From: Cymbidium sinense
Lineage: Eukaryota; Streptophyta; Magnoliopsida; Asparagales; Orchidaceae
Reading direction: 5' to 3'
Assembly (NCBI GenBank): GCA_021442155.1
Contig: CM038220.1
Coordinates: 79,285,817-79,349,816, forward strand
DNA: 64,000 nucleotides
Below the pieces are notes generated by a model. It did not search any database and had not been told where the DNA came from. It saw only the letters and a list, made by a program, of their open reading frames with translations. This document shows positions 33,717-44,029 of the stretch, piece by piece; position 1 is the first letter of the stretch; each line of letters begins with the position of its first letter. Position numbers and translations under genes: made by a program.

Positions 33717-35740
33717 CCAAATTACATTTGGTGGATAGATACAAATGCAACTACTCACATAAGTGCAACTATGTAGGGTTGTCTAAGGAGAAGAATGCTA
33801 ATTGAGCTAAAAAATTTATCTGTGTAGGAAATGACAATAAAGCTTCTATTGAAGCAATATTCTTATATAAATTACATCTAGAATCTGTTGTACTTTAAAT
33901 TTACATGAGATTTTTTATTGTACCATCATTTAGACGAAATTTAATTTCTATTTTTTATTTGGAAAAATCTAGTTATTCTTGTTTATTTAGAAATAAAAAA
34001 ATTTAGTCTCTCTTTATATTCAAATATTATTGATACTAATTCTTTAGTTGATAATATATATAAATTATACATTTTGCTTCACAAATTAATGTAACCTTGT
34101 ATGCAAGCAATTTTAGTACAAAACAAAAATTAATGAATGACAATTCATATATGATATGCACTTAAAATACTACTAGTCGAAGCACAAATCTTGATGTCAA
34201 AAACAAGTTGATCCTAACTTGAAACTAGCTGAGATCAAGCACTAAAAATATCATTAGAAACTTTGGAATATTAGTTAAATCCCTAAATAGCTCTTAAACA
34301 GGGAGTGTTTATAGTCAAATCGAGCGTCTCGACGAGCTGGATCTAACAAGCCCAAGATCTCATAATTCTGACTTTATTTCAGCATAAAAATACTTAAAAT
34401 ACATCAAATGATCAAAGGAATCATTTTGAGCCGTCCGATGGAGTGGAGTGGTTCGGCTTTTGCATGTATTTACAGAAACGTCACTCCTCCAATTTATAAA
34501 TAACCTCTCATTCTTCACATGAGGGGGGCCCAAGCAAGAGAGAGGAGAGAGCTCTAAAACTTGAAAATCCTCCAAGCATAATCGTGTCACCACTCGACGG
34601 TCGGCGACCACCCCCGTTGGTTGCCAACCACCGCCGCCGGCCGCCGCCAATAATTCGGCATGATCAATCGCCACCAGCGGTCATCGCCATGCCGCCCTGG
34701 TCGCTTCGTCCTAATTCGCCGGCCATCAACCATCATTCACGACGACCTTCATCATCGGCGACCCTGGTTCACCATCAACTACTACACATTATTACAACTG
34801 AGCTGCATTGTTATTGCACGATTGATTCCCATTGTTATCCCTTCTCATATACAATTCTGTAATTCGTTATCAGGAAACTTTTGTACTCTGAAACAGATAC
34901 ATAGTGGAAGATTTTTACTGGGCTAGGCCCGGTGGTTGTTTCCCTCTTTTCGAGATTTTTTCACATAAAAATTCGTTTTCTTATTAATTCCTCAAACATC
35001 TGTGTGTGTGTTGGATTCCACAACAAAGCTAAGGCACAAATTTTTATTCTACCGCAACTGGTTTTCTAGCACGCAACAGTTTGCTTCTTATTAATTCCTC
35101 AAACATCTGTGTGTGTGCTGGATTCCGCAACAAAACTAAGGCGCAAATTTTTATTCTACTACAACTAGTTTTCTAGCACACAATAATATATATTATGGCA
35201 CAAGCATTTATGACATATTTCTAAACAAAAAATTAAAATATTTGTGTCAGAAGGAATTCTTGATTCTCTTAATTTTTTAGATGATAAACTCTGTATAAAA
35301 TATTTCAAGAAAAATAAACAAATATCAAGAAAGTTGGTGCTAATAGGAGTTTAATAGTCTTGGAATTAATTCATACTGATATTTGTGATTCATTCCCTAC
35401 AGCTACTTAGAATGAACGATAGTATTTCATTACTTTCAAAAACGATTATTCTCGTTATGGGTACTTGTACTTGATTTATGAAAAGCCACATTCATTGGAC
35501 GTATTCAAAAATTTTAAGGCTGAAGTTAAAAATCAACTTAGAAAGAAAATAAAAGTTGTCAAATCTCACTGCGGTGGTGAATACTATAACAGATTTGATA
35601 AATGAGGTGAACAATGTTCAGACTCTTTTGCCAAATATTTAGCAGAATATGACATCATTCCTCAATACATCATGTTAGAGACTCCAAGTCAAAATGGTGT
35701 AGTTGAGAGACGAAATCAGACCCTTATGGATAGATGAAAT
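33717..35740 (+). mobile_element. Ty1/copia remnant split by a solo LTR
   Basis: Plus strand. The protease remnant near 33728-33790 reads WWIDTNATTHISATM (the usual D-[ST]-GA triad is DTNA), followed by the SFRRNLIS-like region near 33930. After the nested LTR (34152-35182) the pre-integrase part resumes: LWHKHL.HISKQKI and SEGILDSLNF, with the CxxC end degraded. The integrase core follows with LIHTDI, YSRYGYLYLIYEKP, HCGGEYYNRFDK and TPSQNGVVERRNQTL (35360-35735), carrying the two Asp and Glu catalytic positions in altered context. Stops and at least one frameshift occur. It is cut off at the (AC)n tract, so RT and LTRs are missing. Confidence 0.9.
34152..35182 (+). mobile_element. Solo LTR of the gypsy family
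   Basis: Related along its length to the LTR at 5734-6534 in opposite orientation: TGATATGCAC start, 'aaacttgaaaatcctccaag', a TATA-like 'tttataaata' near 34493, and the end CTAGCACACA. No element-internal sequence adjoins it, and it interrupts one copia reading path. Flanks are ATATA (left) and ATAAT (right), similar but not identical. The 3' part is duplicated: 'ttattaattcctcaaacatc' to 'tttctagcac' occurs at about 34981-35071 and again at 35091-35182. Confidence 0.85.
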
Positions 35741-35750
35741 CGGACCCTTA

Positions 35751-35754
<4 letters not shown>

Positions 35755-35813
<59 letters not shown>
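35755..35813. repeat. (AC)n(AG)n microsatellite
   Basis: AC run of about 35 bases then AG run of about 23 at the broken end of the copia remnant. Confidence 0.95.
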
Positions 35814-35814
<1 letters not shown>

Positions 35815-35815
35815 T

Positions 35816-36059
35816 ATGTCTTTTATGTTACATAATTTCGAATATAAAAATCTAGCTGAGCAAAATTTAAGATTTATAAGTTTCAAACCTATAATGAAGA
35901 TCAAGTAAAAGTTCAGGAGATATAATCAAAATATTTTGAACTCATAAAAATTATTTATTTTGATATTTTGCAAAGGTCATGTAATGAATCGAACGACTCT
36001 TAATTACCCCCCACTTTTGCATTAAGTTCTTCGTTTCATGTGGATAGGGTCTTGAGATC
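35816..36059 (+). other. Peptide locus copy B, left of the Mutator insertion
   Basis: Parallels 59763-60000 in copy C: 'gttcaggagayataatcaaa', 'attttgaactca', 'cttttgcattaagttctt'. In copy C the text runs uninterrupted across the place where copy B has the 12-kb element, giving the pre-insertion state. Confidence 0.75.
36051..36059. repeat. 9-bp target duplication, left copy
   Basis: CTTGAGATC, identical to 48109-48117. Nine bases is the signature length for Mutator-type insertion. Confidence 0.9.
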
Positions 36060-36215
36060 GAGAAAATATTATGTCCAGTCACGTCATTAGCTTACGTGGA
36101 CTCCAATCTGCCCGACAGCGTGTTCGAGTTTTTGTTTTGGCTTAACGATCATCAGAATGGACGGCCATGCCATTTATCCTGCCCTACTCGTTCAAACAAA
36201 AGAGAAGAAGCCCTA
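36060..36215 (+). repeat. Left terminal inverted repeat of the Mutator-like element
   Basis: Pairs with 47925-48108 on the other strand: GAGAAAATATTA, 'cttacgtggactccaatc', 'ggcttaacg', 'tggacggc', 'ctcgttcaaac', and 'agagaagaag'. Identity is patchy, with indels. Confidence 0.8.
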
Positions 36216-36599
36216 GAATTAGAGGAATTTAAAAGACATATATATGTCTAGATTTAGGATTTAGGGGTGTATTTTTTTCTTGCAAACTGAGTTCAGAGAG
36301 AGAGAGAAAGAGATTTTCTCATTTCCTTTTTACGAAAGAACCATGAAGATGGAGAACGAAGGCCTTGAAGAAATAGTTGAAGATGTATTAAATAAAAATG
36401 CATCGTTAATTTTTCTCAACCATTGGATACGTACAATTTTTTTACGGTTTGTTAGTGTTATTCCTTGAAATTTTTTTATTGAGTGTATATTTCCTACACT
36501 GTTTAGAGTTCTCTGCAAGAGGACTTTGCTTATTTCGAGATTTTTTTGCATCGACTCTCTGCATCTCATGAGAGTACAGATGATTTTTTGAATATTTTT

Positions 36600-37545
36600 G
36601 CAGTTTAGGAGAGAATATGGTCATTACATTCCATTAGAAGCAATTTTATGGTTGTTTGGTTAATATTTATGTGAGATTTCTATCTGTACTCTCTATACTC
36701 TCTGTACTCTCCTGAGAGTATAGAGCATTTTGGACAGTTTTTTTCACTTTGTGTGGCATGTTTGGAGGAAATATATTTATCACAATCCATCATGAAAAAT
36801 TTGGAGGTTGTTTGGTGGTTTTTTTAGTGTTATTTTGCATCTGTACCCTCTATACTCTCTTGAGAGTACAGATGATTTTGTGGAGTTTTTTTCCAGTTTC
36901 TTTGGCCTAGTTATTTTGCATCTGTACCCTATATTCATTACATTACATTGGAAGTAATTTGGATAGTTTCTGGGTGATTTTTATATCTGTACTCTCTGTA
37001 CTCTCCTGAGAGTACATATCATTTTGGGTTATTTTATTCACTTTCTGTGGCCTATTTGGAGGGAATATGTTCATTACAATCTATGAGGAACAATTTGGAA
37101 GCTGTTTGGTTATTTTTTAGTGTTATTTTGCATCTGTAGAGTACAGACGATTTTTGGTCATTTTCTAGTTTCTTGGTGGTTGTTGAGATTACATTTTCAT
37201 GTTCTCTATACTCTACTCTCTTACTCTCTGTACTCTTTCTCATACTCTCATACTCTCTGTGCATTTCCTAAGAAAAGTATTTTGGTCATTTTTTATCTGT
37301 TTCTTGTTTGGAGGAAATATGTTCATTAGGCACAATTTGGAGGCTATTTGGTTGATTTGTTAGTATTTTCTTGCATCTGTACTCTCTGTACTCTCAGGAG
37401 AGTACGTATGATTTTTGGTCATATTGTCCAGTTTCTTTGGCCTGGTTCTTGAGAGTACATTCCGTTGGAAGCAATTTGGGTATGCGGATGGTTTTAGGAG
37501 ATTTTTGCATCCAGATTCTCCATTATTCTGCTGACACTCTTTAGT
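36600..37545. repeat. Outer left array, degenerate hairpin repeats
   Basis: Diverged and irregular units of the family seen at 38170-39660. Each has a 'ctgtactctc..gagagtacag' hairpin, 'tggaagcaatttgg', and 'tgttattttgcatctgta'. Spacing varies (about 150-240 bases), and local runs of 'tactctc' are expanded near 37200-37260. No gene. Confidence 0.75.
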
Positions 37546-37554
37546 AATGAAGTT

Positions 37555-37765
37555 ATTGACGTTTTATAGAGGCTTCATCTGCATCAATTCATTAGACTCC
37601 ACGAAATTCAGCAAGACTCAATAGGCATGACCTCAATTCTGTCATGTTGGAACATAGAGAAGCAAGCTTTCTTTCTGGGTGGGCAATGCATTCCTTTCAC
37701 CCCATGAAGTTTGCGATTTGTAGGGATGCCAAATGGGGAGAAGGTCTTATGGAATATAGGTAATG
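37555..37765 (+). pseudogene. Inverted copy of a Ulp1-gene fragment
   Basis: Reads in parallel with the reverse complement of 45905-46090: 'gaggcttcat', 'caattcattagactcc', 'gaagcaagctttctttt', 'gcattcctttcaccc', 'tgtagggatgccaaat', and 'cttatgga'. The corresponding protein piece in the minus-strand gene is AFFWAVHSFHPMKFRIVGMP. Here the frame is shifted and carries stops. It may be a relic of a once longer inverted repeat or a secondary capture. Confidence 0.75.
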
Positions 37766-37769
37766 TCTA

Positions 37770-38030
37770 TCTCATGAGGTCTCTTAGTGAGGAAGCCCTT
37801 AAAGAGCATCTTGAAGGTAAAAACATAAAGCAAAAAAAGCCTTACGTAAAAAAAGCCTTAAAGAGCATCACCCCATGAAGTTGCATGATAGGATGCTAAC
37901 AGGTCTATGGCATGAGGGAATGTGCTCTCTGTGAGGTTAGCACTTCCAATGAGGAAGCCCTTAAAGAGCATCTTGAAGGTAAAAAATACAAAGCAAAAGA
38001 AGCCTTACTGAACAAGAAGACTGCCCCCTC
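37770..38030 (+). pseudogene. Captured C2H2 (JAZ/U1-type) zinc-finger fragment, in two copies
   Basis: From 37912 the plus strand reads RECALCEVSTSNEEALKEHL followed by EGKKYKAKEALLNKK. The spacing C-x2-C-x12-H-x5 fits a JAZ/U1-type finger (usual end GKKHK), but the last His is Tyr, so zinc binding would be impaired. A shorter copy of the same block lies just upstream (37780-37850: 'gaggaagcccttaaagagca', 'cttgaaggtaaaaa'). Mutator transposases and Ulp1 genes do not carry this finger, so it looks like host sequence captured in the Pack-MULE manner. The source gene is not in the window. It is followed by a 'gtactctc' run. Confidence 0.65.
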
Positions 38031-38169
38031 TGTACTCTCTGTACTCTCTGTACTTTCTGTACTTTATACTCTCTGTACTCTCTATACTCTCTGTACTCTC
38101 TAAACTCTCTGTACTCTGTACTCTTTGTACTCATGGGTAACTTGATATAATATTGTTTATATTTCTATG

Positions 38170-39660
38170 ATGATTTTTTTACTTGTTTGGAGGCTGTTTG
38201 GTTGGTTTTTTAGTATTATTTTGCATCTATACTCTCTGTACTCTCTTGAGAGTACATATAATTGGTCATTTTTCCATTCTTTTTTTCGTTGTTCCTTGTT
38301 CATTACATTCCAATGGAAGCAATTTGGTGGGATGTTGGTTGCTTTTTTAGTGTTATTTTGCATCTTTACTCTCTGTACTCTCTTGAGAGTACAGATGATT
38401 TTGTGGACATTTTTTCCTGTTTCTTTGGCCTGGTTGTCCAGAGTCTATTTATTACATTACATTGGAAGCAATTTGGTGGCTGTTTGGTTGGTTTAGTAGT
38501 GTTATTTTGCATCTGTACTCTGTGTACTCTCTTGAGAGTACATATGATTTTGTGGACATTTTTTCCTGTTTCTTTGGCCTGGTTGTTCAGATTATGCTAA
38601 TTTCATTCTAGTGGAAGTAATTTGGTGGGATGTTGGTTAGTTTAGTACTGTTATTTTGTATATGTACTCTCTGTACTCTCTTGAGAGTACATATAATTTT
38701 GTGGATATTTTTTCCAGTTTCTTTGGCCTGGTTGTTCAGAGTCTGATCATTACATTCCAGTGGAAGCAATTTGGTGGCTATTTGGTTGGTTTAGAAGTGT
38801 TATTTTTTATTTGTACTCTCTGTACTCTCTTGAGAGTACAGATGATTTTGTGGACATTTTTTCCTGTTTCTTTGGCCTGGTTGTTCAGATTATGTTCATT
38901 ACATTATAGTGGAAGCAATTTGGTGGGATGTTGGTTGGTTTAGAAGTGTTATTTTGCATCTGTACTATCTGTACTCTCTTGAGAGTACATATAATTTTGT
39001 GGATATTTTTTCCTATTTCTTTGGCCTGGTTGTTCATATTATGTTGATTACATTACATTGGAAGCAATTTGGTGGCTGTTTTGTTGGTTTAGAAGTGTTA
39101 TTTTGCTTCTGTACTCTCGGTACTCTCTTGAGAGTATAGATGATTTTGTGGACATTTTTTCCTGTTTCTTTGGCCTGGTTGTTCAGATCATGTTCATTAC
39201 ATTCCAGTTGAAGCAATTTGGTAGGATGTTGGTTGGTTTAGAAGTGTTATTTTATATCATCTCTTGAGAAGAGATGATTTTGATATTTTTCCATTCTTTG
39301 GCCTGGTTGTTCAGATCATGTTCATTACATTATATTAGAAGCAATTTGGTGGCTGTTGGTTGGTTTAGAAGTGTTATTTTGCATCTGTAATCTCTGTACT
39401 ATCCTGAGAGTACAGATGGTTTTGTGGACATTTTTTCCAATTTTTTTGGCCTGGTTGTTTAGAGTCTGTTCATTACATTCCAGTGGAAGCAATTTGGTGG
39501 CTGTTTGGTTGGTTTAGAAGTATTATTTTGCATTTGTACTCTCTGTACTCTCTTGAGAGTACATATGATTTTGTGGATAATTTTTCATTCTTTTGGCTGG
39601 TTGTTCGAGTTTGTTCATTACATTTATTTGGACATTTTTGCATTTGTACTCTGTTTAGCT
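38170..39660. repeat. Left subterminal tandem array, 149-bp unit
   Basis: The anchor 'ggaagcaatttggtgg' (or a one-base variant) starts at 38315, 38464, 38613, 38762, 38911, 39060 and 39209, exactly 149 bases apart each time. It then occurs at 39337 (a shortened unit) and 39485. Every unit holds 'tgttattttgcatctgtact', a hairpin of two 10-base arms (CTGTACTCTC and GAGAGTACAG) with a 2-base loop, and 'tttctttggcctggttgttc'. Open frames across the array arise because 149 is not a multiple of three and stops are few. They are not genes. Confidence 0.95.
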
Positions 39661-39833
39661 CATTTTTCCCTTTCTTTGGCTTTTTGGAGGGAATTTGTGG
39701 AGCTACATGTGACATTTATGTGGAGCTGTCTTAGCGGTGAATGCGGTCAATGAGTGAAATCGATGAAGTCGTGATGTCTAATGAACCAAATTTGGGAAAG
39801 CTCCTCGCCTTAGAATGAAAGAGGCGATTTATC

Positions 39834-41640
39834 TTGTATTCTACTCAAACCGGTGTTCGAAGGACCATACTAGTTATTGGCCAAACTCAAGAAATTGAAA
39901 TCAAAAGATTTTATGTGCAAAAGCGGTCGAAAGAAATCAGGCGTAAAGAGCTTAACAAAATTCGGAGCCGGTTGTCGGCCATGATTAGATTCTCTGTTGA
40001 TTTGGAGGGGAACTGGATGGTTAAAAAATATATAGAAAGTCATAATCACTCATTGGCAAAGCCTGCTGACCTACATCTTCTCAGATCACACAGATGCATT
40101 AGCGATGAAAAGGCTTCCGTGTTGAAGACAATGATAGAGGCCGGAATTAGAGCAACTGATGCATTCAGCTATCTAAGTGAGGAGGTTGGTGTAGAGAATA
40201 TTGGATTCACAAAAAGAGATGCTTTCAATTTTATTCAGAAAGAGAAAAGATCGAGGATTGAATGGTGAGTAATGCATTAATACAATGTTGAGGGAAAGGC
40301 AAGCGGGATGAGATGTTTGCATGGGATGTAAAAGTTGATGAGTCAGATTGCTTAGTAAGTTTTTTTTGGAGCAATCGCATGTCTAGGATAGAATATGACT
40401 ATTTTGGTGATGTGATAATTTTTGATACAAGCTATCGACTCACTAAATATAATCTTGTTTGTGCCCCTCTTGTTGGAGGGAATCATCACTGGCAAAATGT
40501 GTTATTTGGAGTAGCCTTTTTATCAGAAGAGACGATTGAGTCATTCTCATGGCTATTCCAGACATTTCTTCGGTTGATGAGTGATAGACATCCTACAACA
40601 ATATTCACTGATTAAGATCAGGCTATGGCATGAGCTATAGAAATTGTATTACCGCATACTCATCATAGGTTATGCCAATAGCATATTTCGAAGAAAGCTC
40701 CTTCCAAGGTTCACTGCTTTAATAGTAATAAGAGGGTACAAGGGATATTTTATGCATGCATGAATAAATGTGACTCGGGAAGAGTTTGAAGAAGCTTGGT
40801 TACGTGAGAAGAAGGCAATTTGCATGATCATCCTTGGCTGTCTGAGCTTTATAAAATTAGATCTAAGTGGTCCACTGCATTCAACAAAGACTCATTCTGC
40901 ATGGGCATCTTATCAACGCAACGTAGTGAGTCAATAAACAATGTATGTCACAGAATCTCTAAACCAACGAGTTCGCTCATAGATTATTTCTTGGGGTTGG
41001 AGAAAGTTATGGAGACATGGCGCCGGAATGAACATGATGAAGACTTCAAGTGTAGTCATCGATTGTTCCATTTGTTAAGACCAGTCCTAAAACAAGCTAT
41101 GTTTTTATATAAGAAAGTTGTATACTATGTTTGAGGAAGAATTTTGCATGGAGTTGGAGGCTATCGGTGTATTAAGATGACGACCCATGGAGTATTTGGT
41201 GAGAATCTTAGAGAATAAAAATTCATCCAAAACATGGACTGTCCATTTCGATGGGACTACCCTAGATGTAACTTGTACTAGTAAGAAATTTGAAATGATG
41301 GGATTACTTTGTGCCCATTGTATCAGAGTTCTTAGTCAGGAAAATGTAGTGCGCATTCCAGATAAGTATCTTCTCATGCGATAGTCTACTAGAGCAAAGA
41401 GTGATATTTACATCGATAGTGCATATAAAAAATTAAGAGATGTCGACGGCACAGATGGAAATGCTACTGACATTATTTTTCAGAACCACATTAGTCGATA
41501 TGCATATCAAATAAGTGTCAGGGCACAAGGTAATAATAGAGCTGAGGACTATATACTTCAATCCTTAAAAAAATTATACGATGATGTCGACTTTATACTA
41601 AGTGGGAATTCTCTTCCCGAGCGGTAAGAAGAAGAAGTCA
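39834..41640 (+). pseudogene. FAR1-like MULE transposase (broken)
   Basis: The N-terminal FAR1 DNA-binding part is at 39920-40260 (GNWMVKKYIESHNHSL, HLLRSHRCISDEK, ENIGFTKRDAFNFI). The MULE catalytic domain is at 40310-40620 (FFWSNRMSRIEYDYFGDVI, FDTSYRLTKYNL with the first Asp, NHHWQNVLFGVAFL, TIFTD with the second Asp). Then come STQRSESINNV (40910) and a SWIM-like finger near 41270-41330 (CTSKKFEMMGLLCAHCIRVL; the usual CxC is CTS). Stops occur at about 40266, 40614, 40630 and 41132. In the family this enzyme binds the terminal repeats and cuts the element out in the nucleus. FHY3/FAR1 transcription factors derive from it, but the setting and decay here argue for a dead transposase. Confidence 0.92.
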
Positions 41641-43530
41641 AGCATCACAGGGAAAAGACATCATAAAGGATCCAGTTAAACGTCCAAAGGGTGTTTCCAA
41701 TGAGCTTAAGGGATATTGGGAGAGATCTAAGAAAGCCAAGAGTAATTCTCTATTTGTCTCTTAATTTGTAGTATTTGCTAATCTTGTATTTTTGTTGTTA
41801 CGAAACCAAAGTTCGGTGATAGTGTCGTAGAACGTGTTTCACCCACCCACACACCTGTTATGCGAGTGTTTTTTGAGTGCGCACAAATAGCACACATCGA
41901 TCTTTGTTAAAATCATTAACTGATACGATGTTCTACCACAGGAATTCAACTCGAGCTCAACAATCAGTCAGTCGGCTGAAGGGTACACTAAGTTGATGAT
42001 GGATATTATTACAGAAAACATTTCAATGCATGATATCATTTAGTTATGTGTTCTTCGACTGTGCAATCATTTATGCAAAGCTTTAGAGTCTCCAAGATGA
42101 CTTTCTTCTTACAGCTTTATTCTAAAATGTATTATTATAAAATGTCAGAGCTCGTACTGTGAGGAAATGAGTATATAACTTTCTAATCCTTAGGCGTGGC
42201 AACTAAATCTCTCATATTTTACCAAATTACGGATTTGATTGATGAGTCTACCTTTACGAGAATGAGTGATTATATTAGTATTAGATATTTTAAGATAGGA
42301 TAAATCTCAAACTACTTTTTTTAAAAAAATATAATACATCAATTCTTAATAGCACACATTTTGTCTTCAATATCTATTATTACTACTAAAAAATTCAATC
42401 TGTATATTTCTCAATTATATTGGTGCCATATATAATAATTATTAAAAGTGTTGATTAAATGGGACATATTTATCATGTGAATACTTTCCATGCTACGTAT
42501 ATATATAAGTAATCATATAGATTACCACCAATCAAACTCGAGGTAATGTAAATTTTACACCTTTTCATTTGATCTCAATTTAAAATATGATATAAAGAGT
42601 CCAGAGAGTACGAAAAGTAGAGAGTACAGAGAGTACGAGAGTACAAAGAGTACAGAGATTGTCAAAACTTATAAAAGGCAACCAAGGAGGATCCAACTTG
42701 CTTTACTAGTGAAGAATTCTTCATCGAAAGCAAAAGTGGAAATGTGAAAAAATAGATTGCTGAAAATAACAGAGAGTACAGAGAGTATAGAGAGTACATA
42801 GAGTATAAACATGCAAAACTGCTCAGAAAACTCAAAAAAAGGCAACGCAACCTAGTAGCATCCAACTTGCTTTAAGGTTATAGTGAACAATTCCTCTTCA
42901 TCCAGCAGTTTGGAAACTTAAATGCCATGGATTTCTTGATTAGTAGGAAGCACACTATATATTCTTAATAATATAATCAAAGGAAAAGAAAATAAGTTCA
43001 CACTTCTCCAAATTAAGAAATATACGACTTTATGTCCTTTGTTTTGTTGAACTAACAAATTAGATTTTAAAATTGATTGTACTTCTCAATTTGGGTTTAA
43101 AATAGTATTGATCTAATATAATATATCAAAGAAAGTCATTTATATCATTATTAAAAAATTTGATGGGTCTAAGATAGTTTATTTTGTCAAAATACAAATT
43201 CGTAAGAAACTTACTTGGTCACACAATGTAAAAGAAAGAGCAATGAATATAATTCAATTCCAATATAAAACAAGTTAAAACTCCCAAGTAACCAAGTGCA
43301 TGGTTCATTATGATCTAAGCTTTCACTTCTATATTTTTCAATAGGAAAAATGCCAAATATTTTGCATTATGATCTAAGCTTTCTTTCATACATAGAGTAC
43401 GTATAATAATAAAAGATCCAAACCGCAGATAATATTAAAAAATAATAATATTTCCTACTTATCAACCAACTTTGTGTTCTCCCCAATATTGAAAAAAAAA
43501 TTGAAAATTGCACAATTATTTCTTACTTAT
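41641..43530. other. Centre of the Mutator-like element, no gene seen
   Basis: AT-rich spacer between the convergent transposase and protease genes. It contains a short 'gagagtac' array (42600-42655 and 42770-42810) within a duplicated block, described separately. No other feature supported. Confidence 0.6.
42595..42905. repeat. Duplicated block with gagagtac array
   Basis: Two related blocks of about 170-180 bases: 'gagagtacagagagtac' runs, then 'aaaaggcaac', 'atccaacttgcttta', 'agtgaagaattcttcatc' / 'agtgaacaattcctcttcat'. The runs are the reverse complement of the tactctc runs in the left array. Confidence 0.75.
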
Positions 43531-43536
43531 CAAACT

Positions 43537-44021
43537 TTAAATGTACGTTTTAGCTTGGCTTTTTTCATTCCCAAACAAAAGATAGTAACAACTCGCCCTA
43601 AAGTAATTCATCTTCTTAGGCCAATCTTGGTGGTCAGCCCAGCTAAGTGGAGATTTCCTAATTGCTGCCTCCATGTACTTGCAGACAAACATCCCGCAAT
43701 CAACACTATTATCTTGGACTGGCAGCCCACCCACCATTTCGATTGGCCATTTTGTGGGATCACTCACAAAATACTGGCAAGATCTTCAACAAGTAATTTG
43801 ATCGAAAAAGCAAGAAGTATAGTCAATAAGGGGGGCTAAAAAAACCAGTTTACGGAAACCAAATTGAAAATAACTCTTACAATCTCTGGAAGAATGGTCT
43901 TATGGGTTGGTTTTGGTAATGAGCCATAAAAATACCAGGCCCTTAGCTTAATATGCCCAACCAGGAGTGTCCAGTGCTGATTATCTATAATTGGAAGTAA
44001 GAGTAGCTCATGACACATCAT
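43537..44021 (-). pseudogene. Ulp1-type (C48) cysteine protease catalytic domain
   Basis: Minus strand from 44021: LLLPIIDNQHWTLLVGHIKL holds the catalytic His in the HW motif. The next conserved segment is YFYGSLPKPTH, where family members have DSLP, so the catalytic Asp is replaced by Gly. After frame breaks near 43840-43770, GGLPVQDNSVDCGMFVCKYM holds the oxyanion Gln and the catalytic Cys. Ulp1/SENP proteases cut SUMO or related modifiers. In plants, Ulp1-like genes have been carried by Mutator elements, and their role there is unknown. Frameshifts and the lost Asp make activity very unlikely. Confidence 0.85.
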
Positions 44022-44029
44022 TCAGTGAC

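Noticed and set aside
34584..34926. Pro/His/Arg-rich overlapping frames
   Set aside because: They lie in the transcribed part of the solo LTR. The matching LTRs at 1123-1523 and 5734-6534 do not preserve the frame.
37912..38103. Zinc-finger frame followed by a Ser-Val-Leu repeat as a complete small gene
   Set aside because: The repeat tail is a tactctctg run of the array. Only the finger fragment is meaningful, and it lacks its last His.
38167..39753. Several overlapping open frames of 60-112 codons rich in Phe, Leu and Trp, looking like a family of small membrane proteins
   Set aside because: They are readings of the 149-bp tandem array in successive frames. The same peptide strings recur because the DNA repeats. 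There is no start context, and both strands show equal open frames.
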